From: Sphingomonas sp. CCH21-G11
Lineage (GTDB): Bacteria > Pseudomonadota > Alphaproteobacteria > Sphingomonadales > Sphingomonadaceae
Reading direction: 5' to 3'
DNA: 64,000 nt
Assembly: GCF_001555965.1 (NCBI RefSeq)
Contig: NZ_LSHX01000042.1
Coordinates: 26,080-90,079, forward strand
The translations under genes and the position numbers were made by a program. A model generated the notes under the pieces. It saw only the letters and a program-made list of their open reading frames with translations. It ran no database searches and had not been told where the DNA came from. Of the stretch, positions 1-8,090 are shown piece after piece; within the stretch, counting starts at the first letter, position 1; each line of letters begins with the position of its first letter.

Positions 1-720
1 GTCGATCGCGGTCCAGCCCGCCGCATCATCGGGCAAAGGATGGCGGGTCAGCACGATGCGCGCCGGCGATCGCGACGCAAGCCCGGGCAGCCGTACGTCG
101 AGGCGCGGGCGATCGGCGTCAAAGGTGCCGCGCCCGACCAGGATGGCGTCATGGCGGCTGCGCTCGACGTGCGCGTGCGCGCGTGCCGCCTCGCCGGTGA
201 TCCACTGGCTGCGCCCGTCCGCCATCGCCACCCCGCCATCGAGCGACAGCGCGAGCTTGAGCGTGACGTGCGGACGACCCAGCTGCTGGCGGGTGAGAAA
301 CCCGGCCAGCGAGCGCCGCGAGGCGGAATCGTCAAGCAGTACGACGTCGACCCCGGCGTCGCTCAGCCGCGCCGCCCCCCTGCCGTCGGTGCGCGGATCG
401 GGGTCGCGGACACCGATGACGACGCGGACGATGCCCGCCGCGGGGATCAGGTCGGCGCAGGTCGGACCGCGCGGCGAGGCATGCGCGCACGGCTCCAGCG
501 TCGTGTAAAGCGTCGCCCCCTTCGCCCGTGCGGCCGCCAGTTCGATCGCCTGCGCTTCGGCATGGGGGCGGCCGCCCGGCTGGGTCCAGCCGCGCCCGAC
601 GACCACGCCGTCGCGCACGATCACACAGCCGACCGCCGGGTTGGGTGCGCTTCGCACCCGCGCGCGTTCGGCCAGCGCCGCCGCCGCGGCCAGCCAGCGC
701 CGATCGTCGCCTGCGTTCAG
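1..720 (-). CDS. ribD: Riboflavin biosynthesis protein RibD, N-terminal part (cut by window edge)
   Basis: Bifunctional pyrimidine deaminase/reductase acting after GTP cyclohydrolase II in riboflavin synthesis; cytosolic. The minus strand is open for 240 codons from 720 to the window edge. Counted from a CTG at 720-718, the zinc deaminase signature is visible: HAE at residues 53-55, then P-C at 77-78 and a second Cys at 88, preceded by the typical APNPAVGC segment. After about residue 145 the reductase half begins (KLALSLDG, then SQWITG). No ATG, GTG or TTG gives a normal N-terminus; the first in-frame GTG is residue 22 and would remove the first helix. The CTG overlaps the TGA stop of the preceding gene (ATCTGA), which suggests translational coupling from a rare CTG start. 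The C-terminal part of the reductase lies outside the window. Identity is firm; the start is uncertain. Confidence 0.88.
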   Translation of the reverse strand, partial: MNAGDDRRWLAAAAALAERARVRSAPNPAVGCVIVRDGVVVGRGWTQPGGRPHAEAQAIELAAARAKGATLYTTLEPCAHASPRGPTCADLIPAAGIVRVVIGVRDPDPRTDGRGAARLSDAGVDVVLLDDSASRRSLAGFLTRQQLGRPHVTLKLALSLDGGVAMADGRSQWITGEAARAHAHVERSRHDAILVGRGTFDADRPRLDVRLPGLASRSPARIVLTRHPLPDDAAGWTAID

Positions 721-1064
721 ATGCCGAGCCGCTCGAGCCGGTCGTCGAGCCGCTTGAACTCGGCCTGGCGCTTCAGCTGACGGGCGCGCAGCTCGGCCGC
801 TCGCTTCTTCTCGGCGATCAGATCGGCCTTCTGCCGGTCGATGATCTCGCGGTCGGTGCGGCTGAGCGGCCAGCTTTCGACATAAAGCACGTCGCGCTTG
901 TACGTCGGCGGGATCGCCGCATCCTTGTAGAGCGCGAACAGGATCGTGCCGGTCACCGCAAACGAGATCACCATGAACCCGATTTCGTGCGGCTTGCGCA
1001 ACGCGAGGAAGCGACGAAGGTCGCGCCAGGCGCGCAACGGCGAAAGGGATCGGAGAAACGACAT
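717..1064 (-). CDS. Small inner-membrane protein with coiled-coil tail
   Basis: A 115-residue protein I cannot assign to a named family. From the ATG at 1064 it has a basic N-terminus, one clear membrane segment at about residues 30-50 (GFMVISFAVTGTILFALY), then a charged, Ala/Lys/Arg/Glu-rich helical stretch from about residue 75 to the end, likely a coiled coil. A longer reading from 1127 exists but adds a sequence unlike a leader. It lies between tonB (66 bp upstream) and ribD; its TGA overlaps the proposed CTG start of ribD. It is probably a single-pass membrane protein with the helix exposed on one side. The function is unknown. Confidence 0.7.
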   Translation of the reverse strand: MSFLRSLSPLRAWRDLRRFLALRKPHEIGFMVISFAVTGTILFALYKDAAIPPTYKRDVLYVESWPLSRTDREIIDRQKADLIAEKKRAAELRARQLKRQAEFKRLDDRLERLGI

Positions 1065-1129
1065 CGTGCGCCAAGATAGGGTGGCGGAGCCGTTGAGGCC
1101 AGCCCCGCGCAACTGCACCCCCGGCAAGC

Positions 1130-1810
1130 TCAGCTTTCGAGCTGGAAGCGCACGGTCATCTCACGCCACGCCTCCACCGCGACGCCGTCGCGCGTCGCCG
1201 GGCGGAACCGCCAGTATCTGAGCGCGCGGTCGCGCGTCGCGTCGAAAAACGCATCGCTGGTCGCAAAGCTGCGCTCGACCGCCTTGACCCTTCCGTCGGT
1301 GCCGATCAGCACGCGCACCGTGACCCGTCCCTCGTTTTCCGCGAAGCGTTCGCGCGACGGATAGATCGGCTGGAAGGCGTCGGCATAGCGGGGATCCACC
1401 TGCGCATCGACGAACACCGGCGCCGGCTTGACCGGTTCGATCGCGGTGCCCGCGCCGGTGCCGGTGCCGCCTTCGATCCCGCTGCCCGGAAAGACATCGC
1501 CCGTCGGCGGCACCGCGTCGGTGTCGAGCAGATTGGGGCTGGGTTCGACCGGCTTGACGATCGGCTCGCGAATCATCGGCCCGGCGGGCGGCGCGGGGGT
1601 CTCGATCTTGCGCTCCACCGGCTTGGGCAGCGGTTCGGGCGGCACGGGGTCGAGCGGCACGAAGATCGTCTTCGTTGTGCGATCGATGATCTTCGTCGCG
1701 TCGACTGCACCGATCGCGATCATCACCACGACCATGCCGCCACTCAGTGCGAACGCGCCGGCCAGCGCGACCGGATCGATCCGCTTTCTGCCCAGATAGC
1801 CTGCACCCAT
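1130..1810 (-). CDS. tonB: TonB-family energy transducer
   Basis: TonB couples the proton-motive force, through ExbBD, to outer-membrane receptors such as the one at 57461-60370. From the ATG at 1810 (226 aa) there is one N-terminal membrane segment (about residues 15-40), a long Pro-rich periplasmic linker with repeated P-E-P-x-P and K-P motifs (about 50-140), and a C-terminal TonB domain (about 145-226) with the usual YPSRERF-type start, a VRVLIGTDGRV strand and a YWRFRPA ending. A TTG at 1831 in the same frame is a weaker start; the ATG has GGGAG about 7-8 bases upstream. No exbB or exbD is nearby, so this is an orphan tonB. An AT-rich dyad lies 31-70 bp upstream. Confidence 0.9.
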   Translation of the reverse strand: MGAGYLGRKRIDPVALAGAFALSGGMVVVMIAIGAVDATKIIDRTTKTIFVPLDPVPPEPLPKPVERKIETPAPPAGPMIREPIVKPVEPSPNLLDTDAVPPTGDVFPGSGIEGGTGTGAGTAIEPVKPAPVFVDAQVDPRYADAFQPIYPSRERFAENEGRVTVRVLIGTDGRVKAVERSFATSDAFFDATRDRALRYWRFRPATRDGVAVEAWREMTVRFQLES

Positions 1811-1840
1811 CTTGCATCTCCCACGCCTCAAGGAAGTGCA

Positions 1841-1880
1841 ATGTTACATCATCTCGTCATCCGATGATATAGAATTACAT
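1841..1880 (-). promoter_or_regulatory. AT-rich dyad and -10-like element upstream of tonB
   Basis: The stretch is much AT-richer than its surroundings. ATCATC (1848-1853) pairs with GATGAT (1863-1868) around a 9-base spacer, and the outer ends ATGT and ACAT also match. On the minus strand it contains CTATAT (1872-1867), which fits the alphaproteobacterial -10 hexamer, but no good -35 hexamer was found at the usual distance. The dyad would overlap the transcription start of tonB, where an iron- or zinc-responsive repressor often binds. The regulator is not identified. Confidence 0.4.
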
Positions 1881-1954
1881 GACGCGCTGCAGCGTGGCAG
1901 TGGCGGTGCCCCCGGTTCGACCAGGGTTACGCGGTGCGCGGCCGTACGCCGGGT

Positions 1955-3292
1955 CTAGCCGGCAGCGGCGGCGAGCCGCGCGATCGCGCGGTCACGACCG
2001 ATTAGCGGCAGCAATTCGGCCATGTCCGGGCCGTGTTCACGCCCGGTCAGCGCCAGGCGCAGCGGCAGGAACAGCGCGCGCCCCTTGCGCTCGGTTGCCG
2101 CCTTCAGCCCGGCGGTGAGCGCCGCCCAGGGCGCGTTCGACCAGTCGATCTCTCCCGCCATTTTGGCGGCGCGGCGAAGAAAGTCGCGGTCCGTTTCAGC
2201 CATCGCGCCGATCGCCGGCGCCGATTCGATCACGCGCCACCAGTCGGCGGCGTCGGCCACCCTTTCCAGATTGGGGCGGATCGCCTGCCACGCGGCCGCG
2301 TCCATCCCGTCGGGCAACCGATGGCGGACGGCGGCATAGTCGAGCTGATGGATCAGCCGGGCGTTGAGCTGCGCCAGCTCCGCCTCGTCGAAGCGCGCGG
2401 GCGCACGTCCGAAGTGCGACAGGTCGAACTGCTCCGCCAGCGCCTCTGCACTGGCAAAGGGCCGGACCGGATCGCTGGTGCCAATCCGCGCGAGCAGCGA
2501 CAGGATCGCCATCGGTTCGATGCCGTCCAGCCGGAACTGGTCGCAGCCCAGCGAGCCCAGCCGCTTGGACAATTTGCCCTCCGCGCCGGTCAGCAGCGCG
2601 ACATGCGCAAAGCGCGGGGGCGCGGCGCCCAGCGCGGCGAACATCTGCAGCTGCGCGGCGGTGTTGGTCACGTGATCCTCGCCGCGCACCACGTCGGTGA
2701 TGCCCATGTCGATGTCGTCGATCACCGAGGGGAGCAGGTAGAGCCACGACCCGTCGGCGCGGCGGACCACCGGATCGCTCATCAGCGCGGGGTCGAAACG
2801 CTGCTGCCCGCGCACGCCGTCATCCCAGACGATCGGGCCGTCATGATTCATCCGGAAACGCCAGTGCGGACGCACGCCCTCGCCCTCCAGCCGCGCGCGA
2901 TCGGCATCGCTCAGCTTCAGCGCGGCGCGATCATAGACGGGCGGCAGCCCGCGCCCGAGCTGCACCTTGCGCTTGAGGTCGAGTTCCTCGGGCGTTTCAT
3001 AGGCGGGATAGACGTGCCCGGCCGCCGCGAGCTCGCGGAACCGCCGCTCGTAAAGCGCGAAGCGATCCGACTGACGCACTTCGGCATCCGGACGCATGCC
3101 CAGCCAGGCCAGGTCGTCGCGGATCGCCACGACATGGCCCTCGCGCGACCGTTCGGCGTCGGTATCGTCGATGCGCAGAAGAAAGCGCCCGCCCGCACGG
3201 CGCGCCGCCATCCAGTTGAGCAGCGCGGTGCGCAGGTTGCCGACATGCAGCTGCCCGGTCGGGCTGGGCGCGAAACGCGTGATGATCGTCAT
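1955..3292 (-). CDS. gltX: Glutamate--tRNA ligase
   Basis: Class I aminoacyl-tRNA synthetase charging tRNA with glutamate. The 445-residue product has the HIGH-like motif near the N-terminus (FAPSPTGQLHVGN, residues 7-19) and a KLSKR motif near residue 240 standing in for KMSKS. The C-terminal helical anticodon-binding part is shorter and more diverged than in E. coli GltX. Alphaproteobacteria often carry two GltX paralogues, one of which can act mainly on tRNA-Gln for the GatCAB route. The variant downstream of KLSKR (LGSLGCDQFR) suggests this could be the second type, but no other copy is in the window. It is divergent from prs. Confidence 0.93.
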   Translation of the reverse strand: MTIITRFAPSPTGQLHVGNLRTALLNWMAARRAGGRFLLRIDDTDAERSREGHVVAIRDDLAWLGMRPDAEVRQSDRFALYERRFRELAAAGHVYPAYETPEELDLKRKVQLGRGLPPVYDRAALKLSDADRARLEGEGVRPHWRFRMNHDGPIVWDDGVRGQQRFDPALMSDPVVRRADGSWLYLLPSVIDDIDMGITDVVRGEDHVTNTAAQLQMFAALGAAPPRFAHVALLTGAEGKLSKRLGSLGCDQFRLDGIEPMAILSLLARIGTSDPVRPFASAEALAEQFDLSHFGRAPARFDEAELAQLNARLIHQLDYAAVRHRLPDGMDAAAWQAIRPNLERVADAADWWRVIESAPAIGAMAETDRDFLRRAAKMAGEIDWSNAPWAALTAGLKAATERKGRALFLPLRLALTGREHGPDMAELLPLIGRDRAIARLAAAAG

Positions 3293-3406
3293 GGGCGTGC
3301 GCTCTATGCCGCAGGCGTCCGCGCGGCAATTCGCAATTCAGCGCGCCGGGTGCGCAGTCCGTTCGCAGACCCGCCGCCCTCGGCCTTCCCTTGTTCTGTC
3401 TCCCTC

Positions 3407-3435
3407 CGTCACCCCGGCACGAGTCCGGGGTGACG
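3407..3435. repeat. REP-like palindrome, half copy 1
   Basis: CGTCACCCCGG (3407-3417) pairs with CCGGGGTGACG (3425-3435) around a short loop. It matches the outer arms of the 83-bp elements at 18863-18945 and 26029-26111. It lies between the divergent gltX and prs genes, so unlike the other copies it cannot act as a shared terminator for the two. Confidence 0.8.
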
Positions 3436-3484
3436 AGGAGATACAGGTCGGGGCTTTGCGTGCCGAGCAAGGTCGCTCCCTGCC

Positions 3485-3526
3485 GCGCCCCCTTCCCGTC
3501 GCGTGAAAGCACGCTAAAGGGGGCGC
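3485..3526 (+). promoter_or_regulatory. Large stem-loop upstream of prs
   Basis: GCGCCCCCTT (3485-3494) and AAGGGGGCGC (3517-3526) are perfect 10-bp inverted arms. The 22-base loop holds a second hairpin, GCGTG-AAAG-CACGC. The structure ends 31 bp before the prs start. It has no T-run after it, so it is not a simple terminator for a plus-strand transcript. It could be a structured leader or a protein-binding site. Confidence 0.5.
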
Positions 3527-3557
3527 AGACCCCAAACTGTCATGGAGACGCGTCGGC

Positions 3558-4493
3558 ATGAAGCTGCTGGCCGGCAATTCGAACCCGCCCCTTGCCGAGG
3601 CGATCGCGGGCTATCTGGAACTGCCGTTGACCGCGGCCAATGTGCGCCGTTTCGCCGACGAGGAAATCTTCGTCGAAGTGCTGGAAAATGTGCGTGGCGA
3701 GGATGTGTTCGTCCTCCAGTCCACCGCTTATCCCGCCAACGACAATCTGATGGAGATGCTGATCATGATCGACGCGCTGAAACGCGCGTCGGCCAAGCGG
3801 ATCACCGCGGTCATCCCCTATTTCGGCTATGCCCGCCAGGACCGGAAGCCGGGGCCGCGCACCCCGATCTCGGCCAAGCTGGTCGCCAATCTCATCACCG
3901 TCGCCGGGGCCGATCGCGTGCTGTCGGTCGACCTCCATGCCGGCCAGATCCAGGGCTTTTTCGACATCCCGACCGACAATCTCTACAGCGCGCCGGTGAT
4001 GTCCGCCGACATCGAGACGCGCTTCGGCGACAAGAACCTGATGGTCGTCTCCCCCGATGTCGGCGGCGTGGTGCGTGCCCGCGCGCTCGCCAAGCGGCTC
4101 GGCAACGCGCCGCTCGCCATCGTCGACAAGCGCCGCGAGCGACCCGGCGAATCGGAGGTGATGAACATCATTGGCGACGTCGCGGGACGGTTCTGCGTCC
4201 TGATCGACGACATCGTCGATTCGGCCGGCACGCTCTGCAACGCCGCGGCGGCGCTGAAGGCGGCGGGCGCGGAAGGGGTCGTCGCCTATTGCACGCACGG
4301 CGTCCTGTCGGGCGGCGCGGTGGCGCGCGTCGATGCCTCGGCGCTCGAGGAGCTGGTCATCACCGATTCGATCGGCAACCATGCGATCGTCACCGGCGCG
4401 CAGCGGATCCGCCATCTGACCATCGCGCCGCTGCTTGCCGAGGCGATCCGCCGCATCGCCGAGGAAGCGTCGGTCTCCAGCCTGTTCGATTAG
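3558..4493 (+). CDS. prs: Ribose-phosphate pyrophosphokinase
   Basis: Makes PRPP from ribose 5-phosphate and ATP, the precursor for purine, pyrimidine, His, Trp and NAD synthesis; cytosolic. The 311-residue length is that of class I Prs. It starts KLLAGNSN, has FADEEIFVE in the N-terminal domain, the catalytic flexible-loop region around [10 protein letters not shown] (about residues 92-101), [11 protein letters not shown], and the PRPP-binding loop [10 protein letters not shown] near residues 216-226. The stop TAG overlaps the TAA of the convergent gene at 4490, leaving no room for a separate terminator. A long stem-loop lies in its leader. Confidence 0.96.
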   Translation: MKLLAGNSNPPLAEAIAGYLELPLTAANVRRFADEEIFVEVLENVRGEDVFVLQSTAYPANDNLMEMLIMIDALKRASAKRITAVIPYFGYARQDRKPGPRTPISAKLVANLITVAGADRVLSVDLHAGQIQGFFDIPTDNLYSAPVMSADIETRFGDKNLMVVSPDVGGVVRARALAKRLGNAPLAIVDKRRERPGESEVMNIIGDVAGRFCVLIDDIVDSAGTLCNAAAALKAAGAEGVVAYCTHGVLSGGAVARVDASALEELVITDSIGNHAIVTGAQRIRHLTIAPLLAEAIRRIAEEASVSSLFD

Positions 4494-4879
4494 CCGCGGC
4501 CGGCGGTCAGCCGCAGCAGCACCAGCACGCCCGCCGCCACGAACCCGGCCAACGCCAGCACGGCATAAGTCAGCGTTTCCAGCAGGCGCGCGATCCGCTC
4601 GATCGCGCCGTCGCGTGCGGCACCCGACATCGCGACGGGCCGCTCGCCCGGCGACGGCGGCGTCGGCGCTGCATCTTCGTCCCCGGCACGCCCGTCGGTC
4701 AGCAGTGGCGCGTCGGGTGCGGAGGGTACCGGCATCGACACACTGTTGCCGGTGGCGCCTTCCCCGGCACCGACGGGTGTCGTCGCCGACAGCGACGCGA
4801 TCGCCTGGATCAACGCAAAGGTGGCGAGCCCGCTGACGATCAGGAACAGCGTGCGCCCCAGCCAGTCGGCGATGCTCAC
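4490..4879 (-). CDS. Small membrane protein downstream of crtZ
   Basis: A 129-residue protein, probably starting at the GTG at 4879. That GTG overlaps the TGA stop of crtZ (GTGA), so translation is likely coupled. Two hydrophobic segments are visible, near residues 8-28 and 102-124, separated by a Pro/Ala/Asp-rich, probably disordered loop. No family is recognised. Its position suggests co-expression with the carotenoid hydroxylase, not necessarily a shared function. Its stop overlaps the end of convergent prs by 4 bp. Confidence 0.6.
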   Translation of the reverse strand: MSIADWLGRTLFLIVSGLATFALIQAIASLSATTPVGAGEGATGNSVSMPVPSAPDAPLLTDGRAGDEDAAPTPPSPGERPVAMSGAARDGAIERIARLLETLTYAVLALAGFVAAGVLVLLRLTAGRG

Positions 4880-5406
4880 GCCTCGACTTCGTCCAGCACC
4901 GCCGGATTGACGCGCACCGGCGCGCGGACACCCGCGCGGCCACGCCGCTTCAGCTCGGCCTTCAGCGCCTCGGGCTTCGGCGCCCACAGGAATCCGAAGC
5001 TGACCGTGCCGTGCTTGGTCTCGACCGCATGGTGCAGCCGGTGGGCGGAGATGATCCGCTTCATATAGGCCGACTTCGGCAGATAGCGGTGGTTCAGCCG
5101 ACGATGGACGATGATGTCGTGAAAGCCGAGATAGATCGCGCCATAGCCCGCGATTCCCGCACCGACCCATAGCGTCCATTCCGGCCAGCCGGCATAGACG
5201 CCACCCACCAGCAGCGTGATCGACGGGGTCGCGAACAGCACGAAATACAGGTCGTTCAGCTCCCAGTTGCCGGTGCGCGGGCGGTGATGGCTTTCGTGCA
5301 GGAACCAGCCCGGCCCGTGCATCAGCCAGCGATGCGCGACATAGGCGAATCCCTCCATACCCAGGATGGTCGCGACGAAGATGAGAAGGCCGGTTGCGAG
5401 CTGCAT
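4876..5406 (-). CDS. crtZ: Beta-carotene hydroxylase, CrtZ type
   Basis: Membrane di-iron hydroxylase adding 3- and 3'-hydroxyl groups to the beta-ionone rings of carotenoids (zeaxanthin, nostoxanthin pathway). The 176 residues start at the ATG at 5406. The histidine clusters of the fatty-acid hydroxylase superfamily are present: HRWLMH (25-30), HESHH (37-41), H96 and H101 in HDIIVHRR, and HRLHH (122-126). Several hydrophobic helices flank them. Longer reading frames to 6582 run antisense through sucC and are not real. No other carotenoid genes are in the window. It is divergent from the lipoprotein at 5462. Confidence 0.92.
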   Translation of the reverse strand: MQLATGLLIFVATILGMEGFAYVAHRWLMHGPGWFLHESHHRPRTGNWELNDLYFVLFATPSITLLVGGVYAGWPEWTLWVGAGIAGYGAIYLGFHDIIVHRRLNHRYLPKSAYMKRIISAHRLHHAVETKHGTVSFGFLWAPKPEALKAELKRRGRAGVRAPVRVNPAVLDEVEA

Positions 5407-5461
5407 GAGCGCGATATAGCGATGCCGTCCGATGAACGCGAGACGTCCTGAAGCCCGGGTG

Positions 5462-5764
5462 ATGCGTGTTGCCACGCTTGCGGCCGCGTTGCTCGCCCTG
5501 ACCGGCTGTGCCGTCCCGGAGGCCCGGCTGCGCAGCGGGCTGCAACGCGCCGGGGTACGGCCGGCGCTCGCCGCCTGCATGGCCGAACGGATGGTCGACC
5601 GGCTGTCGCTCGCCCAGCTCGCGCGGCTCGGCGACCTGCCCGATGCTGACGAGTCGCGCGATGTCGGCGAATTTCTTCGCCGGGTGCGCGCATTGCGCGA
5701 CCCCGAAATCCTTGCCGTTACGTCAAGCTCGGCGGCGCTGTGCGCCACCGGCATCGCGCGCTGA
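5462..5764 (+). CDS. Putative small lipoprotein
   Basis: A 100-residue product starting at the ATG at 5462. The N-terminus is a lipoprotein signal (MRVATLAAALLALTGC) with the lipobox L-T-G-C, so the mature protein would begin at Cys16 and be lipid-anchored. An ATG at 5432 in the same frame adds ten basic residues and would spoil the short signal. The mature part is helical and charged, with no domain I recognise. It is divergent from crtZ, with 55 bp between starts. Confidence 0.65.
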   Translation: MRVATLAAALLALTGCAVPEARLRSGLQRAGVRPALAACMAERMVDRLSLAQLARLGDLPDADESRDVGEFLRRVRALRDPEILAVTSSSAALCATGIAR

Positions 5765-5804
5765 TCGGGCCGGCGGACGCACGCGTCTTTCCCCCGGCAC
5801 GGGT

Positions 5805-5833
5805 TTGATTCACGCCCGCCACTGTGCTTTAGG
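5805..5833 (+). promoter_or_regulatory. Probable promoter of the sucC-etfBA cluster
   Basis: TTGATT (5805-5810), 17 bp, then TTTAGG (5828-5833). The spacing is ideal for a housekeeping sigma factor, and the site lies about 40 bp before the sucC start, which has GAGGAAGG as its ribosome binding site. It is judged by eye only. Confidence 0.45.
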
Positions 5834-5874
5834 CCACCGCAATCACCCGCGCTGATCGAGGAAGGCCGCACCCC

Positions 5875-7074
5875 ATGAACATCCATGAATATCAGGCCAA
5901 GGAACTGCTGGCGAAGTTCGGTGTGCCCGTGCCCGCCGGTCGTGCCGCGATGAGCGTCGAGGAGGCCGTGGCGGCATCGAAGAAGCTGCCGGGGCCGCTT
6001 TATGTGGTGAAGGCCCAGATCCATGCCGGTGGGCGCGGCAAGGGCAAGTTCAAGGAATTGCCGCCCGAGGCCAAGGGTGGCGTCCGCCTCGCCCGCACCG
6101 AGGACGAGGTGCGCGCGGCAGCGAGCGAGATGCTCGGCAACACGCTGGTCACGATCCAGACGGGCGAGGCCGGCAAGCAGGTCAACCGCCTCTACGTCAC
6201 CGACGGCGTCGACATCGATCGCGAATTCTACCTCGCGCTGCTCGTCAACCGCGCCAGCGGCCGGATCGGCATGGTCGTTTCGACCGAGGGCGGCATGGAC
6301 ATCGAAACCGTCGCCCATGACACGCCGGAGAAAATCCACACGATCGACATCGATCCCGCGACCGGCTTCATGCCGCATCACGGCCGCGCCGTCGCCGCCG
6401 CGCTCGGCCTGACCGACGACCTCGCCAAGCAGGCCGCGTCGACCGCATCGAAGCTCTACGACGCGTTTCTGGGCACCGACGCCGCGCAGATCGAGATCAA
6501 CCCTCTCGCGGTCACCACCGACGGCAAGCTGATGGTGCTCGATGCCAAGGTCGGCTTCGATTCGAACGCGATGTTCCGTCACAAGGACCTGATGGACCTG
6601 CGCGACGAGACCGAGGAGGACCCGGCGGAGCTCGAAGCCTCGAAATACGACCTCGCCTATATCAAGCTCGACGGCGACATCGGTTGCATGGTCAACGGCG
6701 CGGGCCTCGCCATGGCGACGATGGACATCATCAAGCTCAACGGCATGTTCCCGGCCAACTTCCTCGACGTCGGCGGCGGCGCATCGAAGGAGAAGGTGAC
6801 GGCCGCATTCAAGATCATCCTGAGCGATCCGGCGGTGAAGGGCATCCTGGTCAACATCTTCGGCGGCATCATGCGCTGCGACATCATCGCCGAAGGGATC
6901 GTCGCCGCGGCCAAGGAAGTGAACCTGTCGGTCCCGCTGGTCGTCCGCCTCGAAGGCACCAATGTTGAACAGGGCAAGGCGATCCTGGCCAATTCGGGCC
7001 TGGCAATCGTGCCGGCGAACGACCTGGGCGATGCGGCACAGAAGATCGTGGCGGAAGTGAAGCGGGCGGCGTGA
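5875..7074 (+). CDS. sucC: Succinyl-CoA synthetase beta subunit (ADP-forming)
   Basis: TCA-cycle enzyme, converting succinyl-CoA to succinate with ATP or GTP formation as an alpha2beta2 complex with SucD. The 399-residue length is standard. It begins [12 protein letters not shown], followed by an ATP-grasp fold ([11 protein letters not shown] near 46-56), EINPL, and a C-terminal flavodoxin-like domain with [10 protein letters not shown]. The usual partner sucD is not next to it; instead a small membrane gene and etfBA follow at once. A good ribosome binding site, GAGGAAGG, lies about 8-10 bases before the ATG. Confidence 0.96.
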   Translation: MNIHEYQAKELLAKFGVPVPAGRAAMSVEEAVAASKKLPGPLYVVKAQIHAGGRGKGKFKELPPEAKGGVRLARTEDEVRAAASEMLGNTLVTIQTGEAGKQVNRLYVTDGVDIDREFYLALLVNRASGRIGMVVSTEGGMDIETVAHDTPEKIHTIDIDPATGFMPHHGRAVAAALGLTDDLAKQAASTASKLYDAFLGTDAAQIEINPLAVTTDGKLMVLDAKVGFDSNAMFRHKDLMDLRDETEEDPAELEASKYDLAYIKLDGDIGCMVNGAGLAMATMDIIKLNGMFPANFLDVGGGASKEKVTAAFKIILSDPAVKGILVNIFGGIMRCDIIAEGIVAAAKEVNLSVPLVVRLEGTNVEQGKAILANSGLAIVPANDLGDAAQKIVAEVKRAA

Positions 7075-7344
7075 ATGGGAATGGTCAGTGGCATTGCGTC
7101 CCTACTACTATTGACCGTCGCCATCATCGGCCCGATCGTCGTGTTGATTTTTGGCGCTCGTCTCGTGAAGTGGTTGCTCATCGCATTGTTCGTGGCAGGA
7201 ACTGTCGGAATACCGCTGGCCGCCGCGAGTGAACCCGTTGAATTTCGAGGATCGGCACTCATCATAAGCGTGCTGATTTTCACTTTTGGACTTGTTGCAA
7301 TTAACATCGCTGGCGCGTTGAAAGCGCCGAGGAGAGTGCAATGA
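7075..7344 (+). CDS. Small hydrophobic membrane protein between sucC and etfB
   Basis: An 89-residue protein with three predicted membrane segments (about residues 5-28, 29-50 and 60-80) and a short basic end. It starts directly after the sucC stop (TGA then ATG), or at the second ATG at 7081, and its TGA overlaps the etfB start (ATGA at 7341-7344), so it is translationally tied to both neighbours. The base composition is clearly more AT-rich than sucC or etfB, with codons such as ATA, TTA and ATT that are rare nearby. That suggests a relaxed or acquired gene. No family is recognised. Confidence 0.6.
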   Translation: MGMVSGIASLLLLTVAIIGPIVVLIFGARLVKWLLIALFVAGTVGIPLAAASEPVEFRGSALIISVLIFTFGLVAINIAGALKAPRRVQ

Positions 7345-8090
7345 AGGTGCTGGTGCCCGTCAAGCGCGTGCTTGACTATAACGTAAAGCCCCGAGTGAAG
7401 GCCGACGGGTCGGGCGTCGACCTGGCCAACGTCAAGATGAGCATGAACCCCTTCGACGAGATCGCGGTCGAGGAAGCCATCCGCCTGAAGGAAAAGGGCG
7501 TGGCGACCGAGATCGTCGTCGTTTCGGTGGGCGAAGCCAAGGCCCAGGAAACGCTGCGCACCGCGCTCGCCATGGGCGCCGACCGCGCGATCCTGGTCAC
7601 GCATGACGGCCCGGTCGAGCCGCTGGGCGTCGCCAAGCTGCTCGCCAAGATCGCGGCCGAGGAGGCGCCCGGCCTGATCATCCTGGGCAAGCAGGCGATC
7701 GACGACGACAACAACCAGACCGGCCAGATGCTGGGCGCACTGCTCGGCTGGGCGCAGGGCACGTTTGCCAGCAAGGTCGAGGTGAGCGGCGAGACCGTGG
7801 CCGTCACGCGCGAGATCGACGGTGGCCTCGAAACCGTATCGCTCAAGCTGCCGGCGATCGTTACCACCGACTTGCGGCTCAACGAACCGCGCTATGCCTC
7901 GCTGCCCAACATCATGAAGGCGAAGTCCAAGCCGCTCGCGCAGAAGACCCCGGCCGATTACGGCGTCGACCTGACCCCGCGGCTGACCGTCGTGTCGGTC
8001 GCCGAGCCGCCCAAGCGCCAGGCAGGCGTCAAGGTTGCCGATGTCGATGAGCTGGTGACGAAGCTGAAGGCGATGGGAGTGGCGAAGTGA
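7341..8090 (+). CDS. etfB: Electron transfer flavoprotein beta subunit
   Basis: Forms the ETF heterodimer with EtfA, taking electrons from acyl-CoA and other flavin dehydrogenases and passing them to ETF-ubiquinone oxidoreductase. The 249 residues begin [16 protein letters not shown], with [17 protein letters not shown] and the AMP-binding [16 protein letters not shown] segment typical of bacterial EtfB. The start overlaps the preceding gene by ATGA and the stop overlaps etfA by four bases, so the pair is co-translated. Confidence 0.96.
   Translation: MKVLVPVKRVLDYNVKPRVKADGSGVDLANVKMSMNPFDEIAVEEAIRLKEKGVATEIVVVSVGEAKAQETLRTALAMGADRAILVTHDGPVEPLGVAKLLAKIAAEEAPGLIILGKQAIDDDNNQTGQMLGALLGWAQGTFASKVEVSGETVAVTREIDGGLETVSLKLPAIVTTDLRLNEPRYASLPNIMKAKSKPLAQKTPADYGVDLTPRLTVVSVAEPPKRQAGVKVADVDELVTKLKAMGVAK

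Noticed and set aside
3293..3557. Possible tRNA or small RNA in the gltX-prs gap
   Set aside because: No cloverleaf, T-loop GTTCRA or CCA-end pattern was found. The inverted repeats there are explained by the REP half copy and the leader stem.
3540..4943. 467-codon open frame on the minus strand across prs
   Set aside because: It is antisense to a clear prs gene, has a composition of Arg/Asp/Gly typical of shadow frames in high-GC DNA, and shows no recognisable motif.
4876..6582. 568-codon frame extending crtZ upstream through sucC
   Set aside because: Only the last 176 codons carry CrtZ motifs; the rest is antisense to sucC. The ATG at 5406 gives the normal length.
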